Of a stretch of DNA of 64,000 nt, positions 46,101 through 54,347 are shown piece after piece. A program made the translations under genes and the position numbers. Source of the stretch: CAVSWT01 sp963746735 (GTDB lineage Bacteria > Bacteroidota > Ignavibacteria > Ignavibacteriales > Ignavibacteriaceae); the NCBI GenBank assembly GCA_963746735.1, contig CAVVCO010000015.1, positions 62,001 through 126,000 of the forward strand, read 5' to 3'. Position 1 is the stretch's first letter. Each line of letters begins with the position of its first letter. Under the pieces are notes generated by a model. It did no database searches. It was not told the origin of the DNA and saw only the letters and a list, made by a program, of their open reading frames with translations.

Positions 46101-46203
46101 TAGAGAGCATACTTTAGGTTATGGTGTTCTTGAAGAATTAAATGTTCGTCCCAACGTAACTTACTTAGCAAAATTAAGAAACACTCATACGGAGGATGTA
46201 TAG
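43144..46203 (+). CDS. actB: Alternative complex III subunit ActB (molybdopterin-like and Fe-S domains)
   Basis: With ATG 43144 (RBS AGGTGG at 43133-43138; a GTG at 43135 is less likely) the protein has 1019 residues. A Tat lipoprotein signal is present (SRRKFLALVGASAALASTGC). The N-terminal part, to about residue 730, resembles molybdopterin oxidoreductases, which in ActB carry no cofactor. The C-terminal part has ferredoxin-type cysteine clusters (CTGCGECVVAC, CQHCDHAPCENVCP, CVGTRYCSNNCP, CTFCIQRI with CQESCS) for one [3Fe-4S] and three [4Fe-4S] centres. It carries electrons from the quinol site to ActA. Confidence 0.95.
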   Translation: MADEKKEINPMDNSKKPDPNYWKSFEQLAGDPSITELSRNEFKPGATDEFNVNKLSGLSRRKFLALVGASAALASTGCSNYRDEGEIIPYINKPEEITVGKPNYYSSTGYDGSGILVKTREGRPIKVIGNPDHPVNKGKVSAQCQAEILELYNPERLQHPLRKGSSGLMKSTWGHVDADIIDALSKSGDKQIAIITKKIISPTQKKLIEEFSQKYPDTKVYSYELFTDENRKSAWQKSYGTEFYPTIKWDKAKIILSLEGDFLGSDGNTVESSRLYTEGRNIDDAKNFNRLYVVEGNMSLTGMNADYRLRLRPDAQFEFVMALLHELGNNNSNVSLKDFAKKYSLSEKTLKHLVNDLKNNSGSSIVYTGNVMPENVHIAVNMLNDILGAKNLYDFTSVPTLMSPYSSKGDWEDLINKMDIGQVSAVIHFDSNPAFHLASDYGYEKALNNVEYKIALTGAENETSVLCDYVLPIHHTFESWGDFRTRTNFYSLQQPVIAPIFNTRQKEAVLLHWMNGSKEAFNEDIYHKYLMNNWEKEIYPSLKSELNFKEFWYGSLHDGVVLADGGNINIGKINSSALSSSNYKEPKGYNLILKESYSIGDGRFIDNGWLQEVPHPVTKVTWDNYAAISKKTADDLGLKLNDLIEINVGNKKLEIPVHIQAGSADDVITIELGYGRRKAGTVGTGVGFDAISLMTKNYQLSPWIYSNVTVKKAEGSHKLVLAQEYYYFDDKLTHDVAEKRNIVREGTVAEYLKNPHFLFEGKEEEHEPTLYPNYEYKDVKWGMVVDQNKCTGCGECVVACISENNIPVVGKDQVDKGREMHWLRVDRYYSGTIDDPKVHTELMLCQHCDHAPCENVCPVLATTHSPDGLNQMVYNRCVGTRYCSNNCPYKVRRFNFFNFRDHFRDKFQESTLFDLVYNPEVTVRSRGVMEKCTFCIQRIEDEREDAVREKRAVKGSNVVTACQESCSTNAIRFGNIIDKEEEVTKYREHTLGYGVLEELNVRPNVTYLAKLRNTHTEDV

Positions 46204-47597
46204 TGAGCCTGGATTACACAGCAACTGATTTAGATTATACAAAAGAGCCCGTATTAGTTGAAGGAAATCCTCCTTTAAGGGATATCGACCGCGATATATC
46301 GCTGCCGATGGATACCAAACCTAATAAAAATTTTTTTATAGCTATTTCTATTTCAAGTACATTTCTTTTAATCGGAGCTATTTGTGTAGCTATTAGTTTT
46401 TATTACGGCGTTGGAATGTGGGGCAACAATGAACCTGTTGGCTGGGGATTTCCAATTATCAACTTTGTATTTTGGGTAGGTATTGGACATGCAGGTACTT
46501 TAATATCAGCAATTCTATTTTTATTAAGACAGAAATGGAGAACAGGTATTGCCCGCTTTGCTGAGGCAATGACAATCTTTGCGGTAATGTGTGCAGGAGT
46601 TTTCCCGGTTATTCACACCGGTAGGCCATGGTTAGCAGGTTATTTAATTCCTTATCCTAATCAGCATAGCTTATTTGTTAATTTTATTTCTCCACTTGTT
46701 TGGGATGTGTTCGCAGTTTCAACCTACTTTACTGTTTCGCTGGTTTTCTGGTATGTAGGCTTGATTCCGGACTTTGCTACTTTAAGAGATAGAACAACAT
46801 CAAAAATTAAAAAGAATATTTATAAAACATTCAGCCTTGGGTGGAGACATTCAAACAGACATTGGCAGCATTATGAAAAAGCATACATGATATTAGCTGG
46901 TTTAGCTACACCTTTGGTTCTTTCAGTGCACTCTATAGTTAGCTTTGATTTTGCGGTTGCAATTTTACCTGGATGGCATTCAACAATTTTCCCGCCCTTT
47001 TTCGTAGCCGGAGCTATATTTTCAGGCTTTGCCATGGTTGTTACGGTTTTGATTTTTGTTCGAAAAGTATTTCACATTGAACATATCATTACCATGAAGC
47101 ATCTTGAAAGAATGAACATAGTTATTATTGTTACAAGTCTCATGGTTGCTTACGGATATGGTTCGGAATTCTTTATGGCCTGGTATAGTGGAAATCAATT
47201 TGAGCAATTTGTTGTTGTTAATAGAGCTTTAGGGCATTACTGGTGGTCTTTCTGGTTAATGATAAGCTGTAATGTTTTATTCCCGCAGCTTTTTTGGTTT
47301 AAGAAATTAAGAACTTCAATTCCGGTTATGTTCGTTATTGTAATTCTAGTAAATGTTGGAATGTGGTTTGAAAGATTTGTAATAGTAGTAACATCATTGC
47401 ATAGAGATTTTTTACCTTCAAGCTGGGGGATTTATACTCCCACTTTAGTCGATCTGGGAATCTTACTTGGAAGCTTTGGATTATTTTTCACCTTAGTTCT
47501 TTTATTCACAAGAACGTTACCGGTTGTTTCAATGTCTGAAGTTAAAGCTGTGGTTGAAGGTGCACAGCCATCCCATTATGGAGAGAATCATGCTTAA
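46203..47597 (+). CDS. actC: Alternative complex III subunit ActC (NrfD/PsrC-like quinol site)
   Basis: This 464-residue protein has about ten membrane helices of the NrfD/PsrC type (WGFPIINFVFWVGIGHAGTL, IHTGRPWLAGYLIPYP, HSIVSFDFAVAILPGWHST). It should hold the quinol-oxidation site. The start is GTG 46203, overlapping the last base of the actB stop, with GGAGG upstream. The stop overlaps the next gene by 8 bp. Confidence 0.93.
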   Translation: MSLDYTATDLDYTKEPVLVEGNPPLRDIDRDISLPMDTKPNKNFFIAISISSTFLLIGAICVAISFYYGVGMWGNNEPVGWGFPIINFVFWVGIGHAGTLISAILFLLRQKWRTGIARFAEAMTIFAVMCAGVFPVIHTGRPWLAGYLIPYPNQHSLFVNFISPLVWDVFAVSTYFTVSLVFWYVGLIPDFATLRDRTTSKIKKNIYKTFSLGWRHSNRHWQHYEKAYMILAGLATPLVLSVHSIVSFDFAVAILPGWHSTIFPPFFVAGAIFSGFAMVVTVLIFVRKVFHIEHIITMKHLERMNIVIIVTSLMVAYGYGSEFFMAWYSGNQFEQFVVVNRALGHYWWSFWLMISCNVLFPQLFWFKKLRTSIPVMFVIVILVNVGMWFERFVIVVTSLHRDFLPSSWGIYTPTLVDLGILLGSFGLFFTLVLLFTRTLPVVSMSEVKAVVEGAQPSHYGENHA

Positions 47598-48759
47598 TAA
47601 AAACGAAAATAAATTACATTCGATTGCAGCACTTTTCGATACACCCAATAAAATTATTAATGCAGCTCAGAAAGTAAGAGATGCAGGGTATAAAAAGTTT
47701 GATGTAAACACACCTTATCCCGTTCATGGTATGGATAAAGCAATGGGTTTGAAACCAACCAAGCTTGGTTTTGTCACTTTGTTTTTTGCATTTTCAGGTG
47801 CAGCATTTATTCTGCTTTTTATCTTTTATGCAATGGCTTTGGATTACCCTATGGTTATTGGCGGAAAACCATTCTTTGCATTTCCTGCATATATCCCGGT
47901 TACTTTTGAAACTACAGTATTATTAGGTGCTCTCTCAACTGTATTTGGAATGCTGATGGTGTTCTTCAATTTACCTAAGAACAATTATCCAATTCACGAT
48001 ACAAATTATATGAAGAACGTGTCATCGGATAAATACGGAATCATGATAGAAGCAGACGATCCTTTGTTTAATCAGCAGGAAGTAATTGATTTGTTAACCA
48101 GCTTAGGCGGAAAAGATATAGAGTTAGTTTACTATCCTGATGATGAAAAATATCCAATACTCCAGCCAAAATTTTTATGGATGATCGCAGCAACAATTGT
48201 TGTTGTTTCAGGTGCAACTTATGTAACTCTAAATAAGTTTATGTATATCACTCCTTATAATTGGATGGATAGGCAGGATAAGACTATAGCTCAGGCAAAA
48301 AGCACTTTCTTTGCAGATGGATTTGGAATGAGAATGCCTGTTGAGGGAACTGTTGCAAGAAGTTTTATGCCCTATCCTTACAAAGATGATAAAGATCCTA
48401 AGGAAGTATTATCTAATCCGTTTCTTCCTACAAAAGAAAATTTAGCGTTGGGTAAAAGAAAATTTTTAACTTATTGTAGTCCTTGCCATGGTAATTTTGC
48501 CGAAGGACAGAATAGGTTACGTGGACAATTTCCGAATCCGCCAACTCTTCATTCAAATAAAGTAAGAGAGTGGCCTGACGGTAGAATTTATCATGTAATA
48601 ACGATGGGTCAAAATATAATGCCGTCTTATGCTGCACAAACAACCAGGGATGAAAGATGGGCTATTATTAATTATATAAGAGTTTTACAAAGAGCAAAGA
48701 ATGCAAAGCTCTCTGATCTTCAAGAGATTAAAAAGGAGTCTGCTGCAAATGTCAAATAG
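47590..48759 (+). CDS. actDE: ActD-ActE fusion (DUF3341 membrane domain plus cytochrome c)
   Basis: This 389-residue protein starts at ATG 47590, with GGAGAG upstream, 8 bp inside actC. Residues 1-220 match ActD (DUF3341): SIAALFDTPNKIINAAQKV, two membrane helices, then a soluble part. Residues 280-375 are a monohaem cytochrome c with CSPCH at 296-300, RLRGQFPNPP and the Met-ligand region QNIMPSYAAQ, as in ActE. In many organisms these are separate subunits. The stop overlaps actF by 11 bp. Confidence 0.88.
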   Translation: MLNKNENKLHSIAALFDTPNKIINAAQKVRDAGYKKFDVNTPYPVHGMDKAMGLKPTKLGFVTLFFAFSGAAFILLFIFYAMALDYPMVIGGKPFFAFPAYIPVTFETTVLLGALSTVFGMLMVFFNLPKNNYPIHDTNYMKNVSSDKYGIMIEADDPLFNQQEVIDLLTSLGGKDIELVYYPDDEKYPILQPKFLWMIAATIVVVSGATYVTLNKFMYITPYNWMDRQDKTIAQAKSTFFADGFGMRMPVEGTVARSFMPYPYKDDKDPKEVLSNPFLPTKENLALGKRKFLTYCSPCHGNFAEGQNRLRGQFPNPPTLHSNKVREWPDGRIYHVITMGQNIMPSYAAQTTRDERWAIINYIRVLQRAKNAKLSDLQEIKKESAANVK

Positions 48760-49939
48760 TGAAGCCGGATACACAAAAAAAGATCTGCCTGTTGAAGTTG
48801 GTAAAATTGGTTTAACACTATTAGTGGTTGGATTAGTTTTGGGTATAGCAGGCTATTTTATTGATTCATTCAGAGCATCATACAGCTACTTAACATCTTT
48901 TATGTTCTTGTTAAGTATCGGTGTTGGGGCATTATTTTTAGTTGCATTGGAATATATAGCCGGTGCATCATGGAGTACTCCATTTAGAAGAATTAGTGAA
49001 TTCTTATCATCGGTTGTGCCTTATTTATTTATTTTGGTAATACCTTTGATATTCAGCATGCATGATTTGTTCAGCTGGACGCATTCAGATGTTATTGCTA
49101 AAAGTAAAGTTCTACAGAGTAAAGCTCCCTATTTAAATTCCACATTTTTTGTAATAAGAGTAGTAGTTATTTTCGGAGTATGGACTCTTTTTTATTACTT
49201 CTTAACTAAGCATTCAAGACAACAGGACTCTTCAAAGGATCAAAGATTAACCAAATATAACATTAAGCTTTCTGCTGTCTTTATTCCCTTATTCGCAATT
49301 ACAATATCATTTGCAGCAGTTGATTGGATCATGAGTCTTGAGGCTTATTGGTATTCAACAATATTCGGTGTTTACTTTTTTGGAGGAGCAACTGTAGCAA
49401 CACTTGCTGCTGTAACATTAATTACAGTTTTGTTAAATGAAAAAGGCTACTTGCATTCAAGGATAAATAATGATCATTATTACAGCCTTGGTACTTTGAT
49501 GTTTGCATTCACTGCATTCTGGGGGTACATAGCATTTTCGCAATATATGCTTATGTGGTATGGTGATCTTCCTGAAGAAACCATGTGGTTCATCCATAGA
49601 TGGAACGGCGGCTGGAAAGTAGTTTCAATAATTTTAATACTTACTCAATTTATCGTTCCATTTTTTGCATTGATCTCGCACAAAGCAAAAACAAATCCTA
49701 AAAGATTAAAATTCATGGCTGTGTGGATTTTATGTGCACACTTCATAGATGTTTACTGGATGATAATGCCGAGTCTATATGGAACTAACCACAGTTATTC
49801 ATTTAGCTGGTTAGATATTGTTTACCCGTTGGCAGTAATTGGAATATTAATGATACTGTTCAATTTAAATGCTAAAAAATATAATATGGTTCCAATTGGA
49901 GATCCAAAGCTTGAACGAGGGCTTGATTTCCGACTTTAA
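48749..49939 (+). CDS. actF: Alternative complex III subunit ActF (second NrfD-like membrane subunit)
   Basis: This 396-residue protein starts at ATG 48749 (RBS AAGGAG), inside the end of actDE. It has about ten membrane helices (VGKIGLTLLVVGLVLGIAG, FIPLFAITISFAAVDWIMSL, TLMFAFTAFWGYIAFSQYML, ending in WLDIVYPLAVIGILMILF), typical of ActF. ActF is a membrane partner of ActC in the complex and has been proposed to take part in energy coupling. Position after actC and actDE fits the usual operon order. Confidence 0.9.
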   Translation: MSNSEAGYTKKDLPVEVGKIGLTLLVVGLVLGIAGYFIDSFRASYSYLTSFMFLLSIGVGALFLVALEYIAGASWSTPFRRISEFLSSVVPYLFILVIPLIFSMHDLFSWTHSDVIAKSKVLQSKAPYLNSTFFVIRVVVIFGVWTLFYYFLTKHSRQQDSSKDQRLTKYNIKLSAVFIPLFAITISFAAVDWIMSLEAYWYSTIFGVYFFGGATVATLAAVTLITVLLNEKGYLHSRINNDHYYSLGTLMFAFTAFWGYIAFSQYMLMWYGDLPEETMWFIHRWNGGWKVVSIILILTQFIVPFFALISHKAKTNPKRLKFMAVWILCAHFIDVYWMIMPSLYGTNHSYSFSWLDIVYPLAVIGILMILFNLNAKKYNMVPIGDPKLERGLDFRL

Positions 49940-49962
49940 TTTATGCAGATGGAAGTTTAATA

Positions 49963-50232
49963 ATGGCTGACAATCAAAATAAAATGAATAAAATATTTTC
50001 TGATATTAAAGCTAATCCTTCAAAGCTGTTCGGGTTACTTTATCCTTACATGTTATTAATTGGCTTGGCAATTGGGATAATTTATATATCAAATATAAAT
50101 AATATATCGCGCCAAAATGTTCCGCCAAAATTGCAGGATACAACCGAAGTAAAAGACCTTCCTGTAGTAGAGCCTAAAACTATTCCGCCAATAGATATAA
50201 TGGCATTAAGTAAACCTAATCACCGGATTTAA
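49963..50232 (+). CDS. Membrane-anchored cytochrome c: N-terminal fragment (broken gene)
   Basis: This 89-residue open frame has one membrane helix (LLYPYMLLIGLAIGIIYIS) and a Pro-rich linker, then stops at TAA 50230-50232. The reading frame is lost just before: from 50220 the neighbouring frame reads SPDLIDKG, which fits the usual lead-in to a cytochrome c domain (KG.KLF...C..CHG). A missing base near 50218-50222 would explain the stop. The rest of the gene is in the next entry. Confidence 0.65.
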   Translation: MADNQNKMNKIFSDIKANPSKLFGLLYPYMLLIGLAIGIIYISNINNISRQNVPPKLQDTTEVKDLPVVEPKTIPPIDIMALSKPNHRI

Positions 50233-50896
50233 TCGATAAAGGGACAAAAGTTGTTTACTACAATTTGCGTTTCTTGTCATGGTGCGGATGGAAAAGGAGA
50301 TGGCCCTGCAGCAGCAGTCCTTAAATCCAAAGCCTAGAAATTTTACAAGTAAAGAAGGCTGGGTAAACGGTCCAAAGTTATCACAAATATTTACAACTTT
50401 ATCCGAAGGAATTTCAGGCAGCGGAATGGCGGCTTTTGATTACTTAACTCCGGAAGAAAGAGTTTCGTTAGCTCATTATATTAGATCTACTTTTGTTCCT
50501 AATCCTCCATCAGATGATAAAGATGACTTAATGGCTTTGGATCAAACTTACAATCTTTCAAAAGGAAGTGAAATACCTGCACAGATACCGGTTGCTGAAG
50601 CATTGAAAATAATTGAAAGAGAAAATGATCCTAAGGTTGAAAAAATTAACGAAATAAAGAAGAGAATTTTAGCAGATAATAATTCTAACGGTGCAAAATT
50701 ATTTAATAAAGTTACAAGTAATAAAACTAAAGCTTTAACATTAATATTTAATACTCCTGATTGGAAGAAAAACGAACAAGTTTTTATTGATGCAATTGTA
50801 AATTCAGTAGTTGAAAATGGTTTTAATAGTGAAGTTCTGGAATTGAAGAATAGTGAATGGGATGAGATGTATAAGTATGTGGGCAATTATTTTTAA
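50233..50896 (+). pseudogene. Monohaem cytochrome c: haem domain and C-terminal part (two further frameshifts)
   Basis: The haem domain is readable from 50245 (GQKLFTTICVSCHGADGKGD with CxxCH), then the frame stops at TAG 50335. The following residues (LNPKPRNFTSKEGWVNG) lie in the next frame from 50321, whose longest open stretch starts at 50279. One extra G in GGG (50241-50243) and one extra C in CC (50319-50320), with the missing base near 50220, account for all breaks. The C-terminus has about 130 residues of non-haem sequence. The intact protein would carry electrons between the Act complex and the oxidase. Confidence 0.75.
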
Positions 50897-50929
50897 TTGT
50901 TTACTTGAATAAAACTGAGAGATGATAAA

Positions 50930-51730
50930 ATGAAAAAAATATTTATATCATTTCTGTTGGTTATAACTTTTTGTGCGGCAGATTATTCTTATTCTAAAAA
51001 TAAGAATGTTGAAGTAGGAATTGATGAACAGCTTGGTAAATATATTCCAACAGATGTTTTCTTTTATGATGAGTCCGGTAATAAAGTTCTTTTAAAAGAT
51101 TTGATAACAGAACCAACAGTTTTTGCTTTTGTGTATTATAATTGTCCTGGCCTATGCACGCCGTTGATGTCTGAAATATCAGACGTTGTTGGTAAACTAG
51201 ATATGGTGCCTAATAAAGATTACAGGATTATTACACTAAGCATGGATGAACTTGAAACTCCAAAGATTGCTTCGGAAAAGAAACAAACATTTTTAAAAAT
51301 GATTAATGGAAAATTTCCCGAATCAGGTTGGCGATTTCTAACTGGCGACAGTTTAAATATTAAAAAGTTAGCTGATGCAATGGGATTTTATTTTGAAAGG
51401 CAAGGAACAAATTTTCTTCATACAGGAGCATTAATTTTTCTTTCACCTAAGGGAAAAATTACCAGGTACTTATTTCCTGGTTATACAGAAAGTCACGGTT
51501 ATAGCATTCTACCTTTTGATATGAAGATGGCGTTGATTGAAGCTTCGGAAGGAAAAGCAAGCCCGACGATAGCACGTGTATTGCAATATTGTTTTAGTTA
51601 TAATCCAAAAGCTAAAACATACATGATAGATATTACAAGAGTTTCGGGTGCTGGAATTTTAGTATTAGCAGCAATATTTGTCGGCTACTTAAATTTCAAA
51701 CCTAAAAAGAAAAAGTTAAAAGAAGGATAG
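50930..51730 (+). CDS. sco: SCO family copper chaperone
   Basis: This 266-residue protein has a signal peptide, a thioredoxin-like SCO domain with the copper ligands CPGLC (Cys72 and Cys76) and His164 (NFLHTGALIF), and an extra C-terminal membrane helix (AGILVLAAIFVGYLNF). It delivers copper to the CuA site of cytochrome oxidase. It lies between the Act genes and cox subunit I. Confidence 0.93.
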   Translation: MKKIFISFLLVITFCAADYSYSKNKNVEVGIDEQLGKYIPTDVFFYDESGNKVLLKDLITEPTVFAFVYYNCPGLCTPLMSEISDVVGKLDMVPNKDYRIITLSMDELETPKIASEKKQTFLKMINGKFPESGWRFLTGDSLNIKKLADAMGFYFERQGTNFLHTGALIFLSPKGKITRYLFPGYTESHGYSILPFDMKMALIEASEGKASPTIARVLQYCFSYNPKAKTYMIDITRVSGAGILVLAAIFVGYLNFKPKKKKLKEG

Positions 51731-51736
51731 TTTTAT

Positions 51737-53398
51737 ATGGCAAGCGAAACATTGACAGTAAATCAGGCAAGCGAGCCGAGTTATTTACATTATCGTGGTA
51801 ACGGGAAAGGTTTAAAATCATGGATCCTTTCCACAGACCATAAACGAATCGGCATACTTTATATGGTTGCTGTTTTGTCTTTCTTTGCGGTAGGAGTGAG
51901 TCTCGGCTTTTTAATGAGGCTTGAATTATTCTCACCTGGAAGAACAATAATGGGTCCGCAAACTTATAATCAAATATTTACGCTCCACGGTGTAATAATG
52001 ATTTTCTTGTTTATCATACCTGCGTTCCCGGCAATTTTTGGTAATTTCTTTCTGCCGATTTTAATCGGAGCTAAAGATGTTGCTTTCCCCAGATTAAATT
52101 TACTTTCATGGTATCTATATATTCTAGGCGGAATAGTTGCAATTTTGGCAATAACTTTGCCTGGCGGTTCTGCTGATACCGGCTGGACATTTTATATTCC
52201 TTATAGCATTAGAACAGGTACGAATGTTATCTATGCGCTAATGGCTGCATTCATTCTCGGTTTCTCTTCAATATTAACCGGGCTTAATTTTGTTACAACT
52301 ATTCATAGAATGCGCGCTCCAGGTATGAGCTGGTTCAAGATGCCGTTATTCATCTGGTCGCTATACGCAACTGCATGGATTCAAGTTTTAGCTACACCTA
52401 TTATAGGTATCACTTTATTATTAGTTGCAGTTGAAAGATGGTTTGGGGTCGGCTTATTTGATCCGGCGTTAGGAGGTGATCCGGTTTTATACCAGCACTT
52501 GTTCTGGATCTATTCTCACCCTGCAGTTTATATTATGATATTGCCTGCTATGGGAATTGTATCTGAAATAATTCCTGTTTTTGCCAGGCGAACTATTTTT
52601 GGTTATAAGTTTATAGCATTTTCAAGCATTGCTATTGCTCTATTCGGTTCTTTGGTTTGGGCGCACCACATGTTTACTGCCGGGATGAGCGACACCGGGC
52701 AATTTGTGTTTTCATTGTTAACTTTTCTTGTTGCTATTCCGAGCGCAGTAAAAGTCTTTAACTGGATAGCGACATTGTATAAAGGATCGATTTATTTGGC
52801 GCCGCCGTTATTATATGTACTTGGATTTATATTTCTGTTTTCGATTGGCGGATTAACTGGTTTATTCCAGGGAACATTAGCCATAGATATTCAAGTGCAG
52901 GATACATCTTTTGTTGTGGGGCATTTTCATTATGTAATGTTTGGAGGAACCGGCTTCGGACTATTTGCAGCGATGCATTATTGGTTTCCCAAAATGTTTG
53001 GGCGGATGTATAAAATAAAACTTGCAAACATTGCATTTACATTTTTATTCATTGGCTTTAATACTTTGTATTTCCCGATGTTCATTATGGGATGGCTTGG
53101 AATGCCGAGAAGATATTATGATTATTTACCACAGTTTACTATTTATCATAGAATTTCAACTATCGGTTCATGGATCCTGATTACTGGACTTATCATAATG
53201 TTTACTAATCTAATTAAGTCAATCAGGAAAGGCCCGATAATTACTGAGAAAAATATTTGGGGTGGTGAAACTTTGGAATGGCAGGTTGAAACTCCTCCGA
53301 TTCATGAAAATTTCCATGAGATTCCAATTATATCTGAAGCACCTTATGAATATAAAAATAATGATATTAAAACATTAGAAGTTGAGGAGGTACAGTGA
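51737..53398 (+). CDS. coxA: Cytochrome c oxidase subunit I (A2-type haem-copper oxidase)
   Basis: This 553-residue protein has about 12 membrane helices and all metal ligands: the haem a His in TLHGVIMIF, the CuB His in YSHPAVYI, the HH pair in WAHHMFTAGM, and the haem a/a3 histidines in VGHFHYVMFGG. Instead of the A1-type HPEVY it has YSHPAVY (residues 259-265), which lacks the proton-channel glutamate and marks an A2-type enzyme, as in Rhodothermus. It overlaps subunit III by 4 bp. Confidence 0.96.
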   Translation: MASETLTVNQASEPSYLHYRGNGKGLKSWILSTDHKRIGILYMVAVLSFFAVGVSLGFLMRLELFSPGRTIMGPQTYNQIFTLHGVIMIFLFIIPAFPAIFGNFFLPILIGAKDVAFPRLNLLSWYLYILGGIVAILAITLPGGSADTGWTFYIPYSIRTGTNVIYALMAAFILGFSSILTGLNFVTTIHRMRAPGMSWFKMPLFIWSLYATAWIQVLATPIIGITLLLVAVERWFGVGLFDPALGGDPVLYQHLFWIYSHPAVYIMILPAMGIVSEIIPVFARRTIFGYKFIAFSSIAIALFGSLVWAHHMFTAGMSDTGQFVFSLLTFLVAIPSAVKVFNWIATLYKGSIYLAPPLLYVLGFIFLFSIGGLTGLFQGTLAIDIQVQDTSFVVGHFHYVMFGGTGFGLFAAMHYWFPKMFGRMYKIKLANIAFTFLFIGFNTLYFPMFIMGWLGMPRRYYDYLPQFTIYHRISTIGSWILITGLIIMFTNLIKSIRKGPIITEKNIWGGETLEWQVETPPIHENFHEIPIISEAPYEYKNNDIKTLEVEEVQ

Positions 53399-54024
53399 GT
53401 TCTCAAGAACACGTACAAGAAGTTCATGAGCATGTTCATAGAGATGACATTGCCTCCAGGATGGGGATGTGGTTATTCCTCTTTACAGAACTTCTATTAT
53501 TTGGAGGCTTATTCTTTATTTATTCTGTTTACAGGTACATGCACCAGGAAGCCTTTCATGTTGCAGCAAAGGAAATGAATGTTGTTGTTGGAACATTTAA
53601 CACTGCAATTTTATTAACAAGTAGTTTAACAATAGCCCTGGCCATAGTTGCAATACAAAAAAACAATAAGAAGCTTTCGCTTTTCTTTCAGGGCATTACA
53701 ATTGTTTTTGCAATTTGGTTTTTAATTAATAAATATTTTGAATGGAGTGCCGAATTTCAGCGTGGTAATTATCCGGGTTCGGAAATACTGCTTGCAAAAG
53801 ATAAAGGTCAAATTTTATTTTACGGTTTGTATTTTGTGATGACAGGACTACACGGTATTCACGTTATAATTGGCGCTACTTTAATAGCTGTGATGATGAG
53901 ACTGACGATAAAAGGAAAAATTAATCAGCATACTTTTGTTAAACTTGAAGCAGCAGGATTATATTGGCACTTAGTTGATATTATTTGGATTTTCCTTTTC
54001 CCATTATTCTATCTTATAACCTAA
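53395..54024 (+). CDS. coxC: Cytochrome c oxidase subunit III
   Basis: This 209-residue protein has five helices, the shorter form of subunit III. Conserved features are RMGMWLFLFTELLLFGGLF near the start and TGLHGIHVIIGATLI and EAAGLYWHLVDIIWIFLFPLFYL at the end. Its start is GTG 53395, with GAGGT upstream in the end of coxA. It precedes subunit IV by 10 bp. Confidence 0.94.
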   Translation: MSSQEHVQEVHEHVHRDDIASRMGMWLFLFTELLLFGGLFFIYSVYRYMHQEAFHVAAKEMNVVVGTFNTAILLTSSLTIALAIVAIQKNNKKLSLFFQGITIVFAIWFLINKYFEWSAEFQRGNYPGSEILLAKDKGQILFYGLYFVMTGLHGIHVIIGATLIAVMMRLTIKGKINQHTFVKLEAAGLYWHLVDIIWIFLFPLFYLIT

Positions 54025-54034
54025 GGATTTGTAA

Positions 54035-54340
54035 ATGGAACAACAAGAAACTCATGTTCATGCCGGTCACGATCATAGCTATGGGCCTTTCATATTAGTC
54101 TGGCTTGCTTTATTAGCTTTTGTTGCAATAACTGTTGCTGTCGCTGGTATAAGTTTTGGCAAACTAACTGTTGCTATTGCTTTAATTATTGCTTGTATTA
54201 AATCGTACCTGGTATTAACTGTGTTTATGCATTTAAGAGTTGAGCAAAAAGCATTTAAAGTATTTTTAGGCGTTGCTTTACTCTTCATTATAATTTCATT
54301 TGTATTATTATTTTCAGATTATTCTTTTTTGGCAAGGTAA
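54035..54340 (+). CDS. coxD: Cytochrome c oxidase subunit IV family protein
   Basis: This 101-residue protein has three membrane helices (FILVWLALLAFVAITVAVAG, LTVAIALIIACIKSYLVLTV, VFLGVALLFIIISFVLLF) with the family's K-x-x-L-V-x-x-x-F-M-H-L pattern. The His-rich N-terminus (THVHAGHDHSYGP) is common in these subunits. It has an RBS AAGGA and lies 7 bp before the subunit II ATG. Confidence 0.88.
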   Translation: MEQQETHVHAGHDHSYGPFILVWLALLAFVAITVAVAGISFGKLTVAIALIIACIKSYLVLTVFMHLRVEQKAFKVFLGVALLFIIISFVLLFSDYSFLAR

Positions 54341-54347
54341 AAAATAT

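Noticed and set aside
49963..50896. The downstream half of the broken cytochrome as a separate gene starting at 50279
   Set aside because: The first 14 residues from that ATG only shadow the CxxCH region in the wrong frame. The homologous reading begins near 50321.
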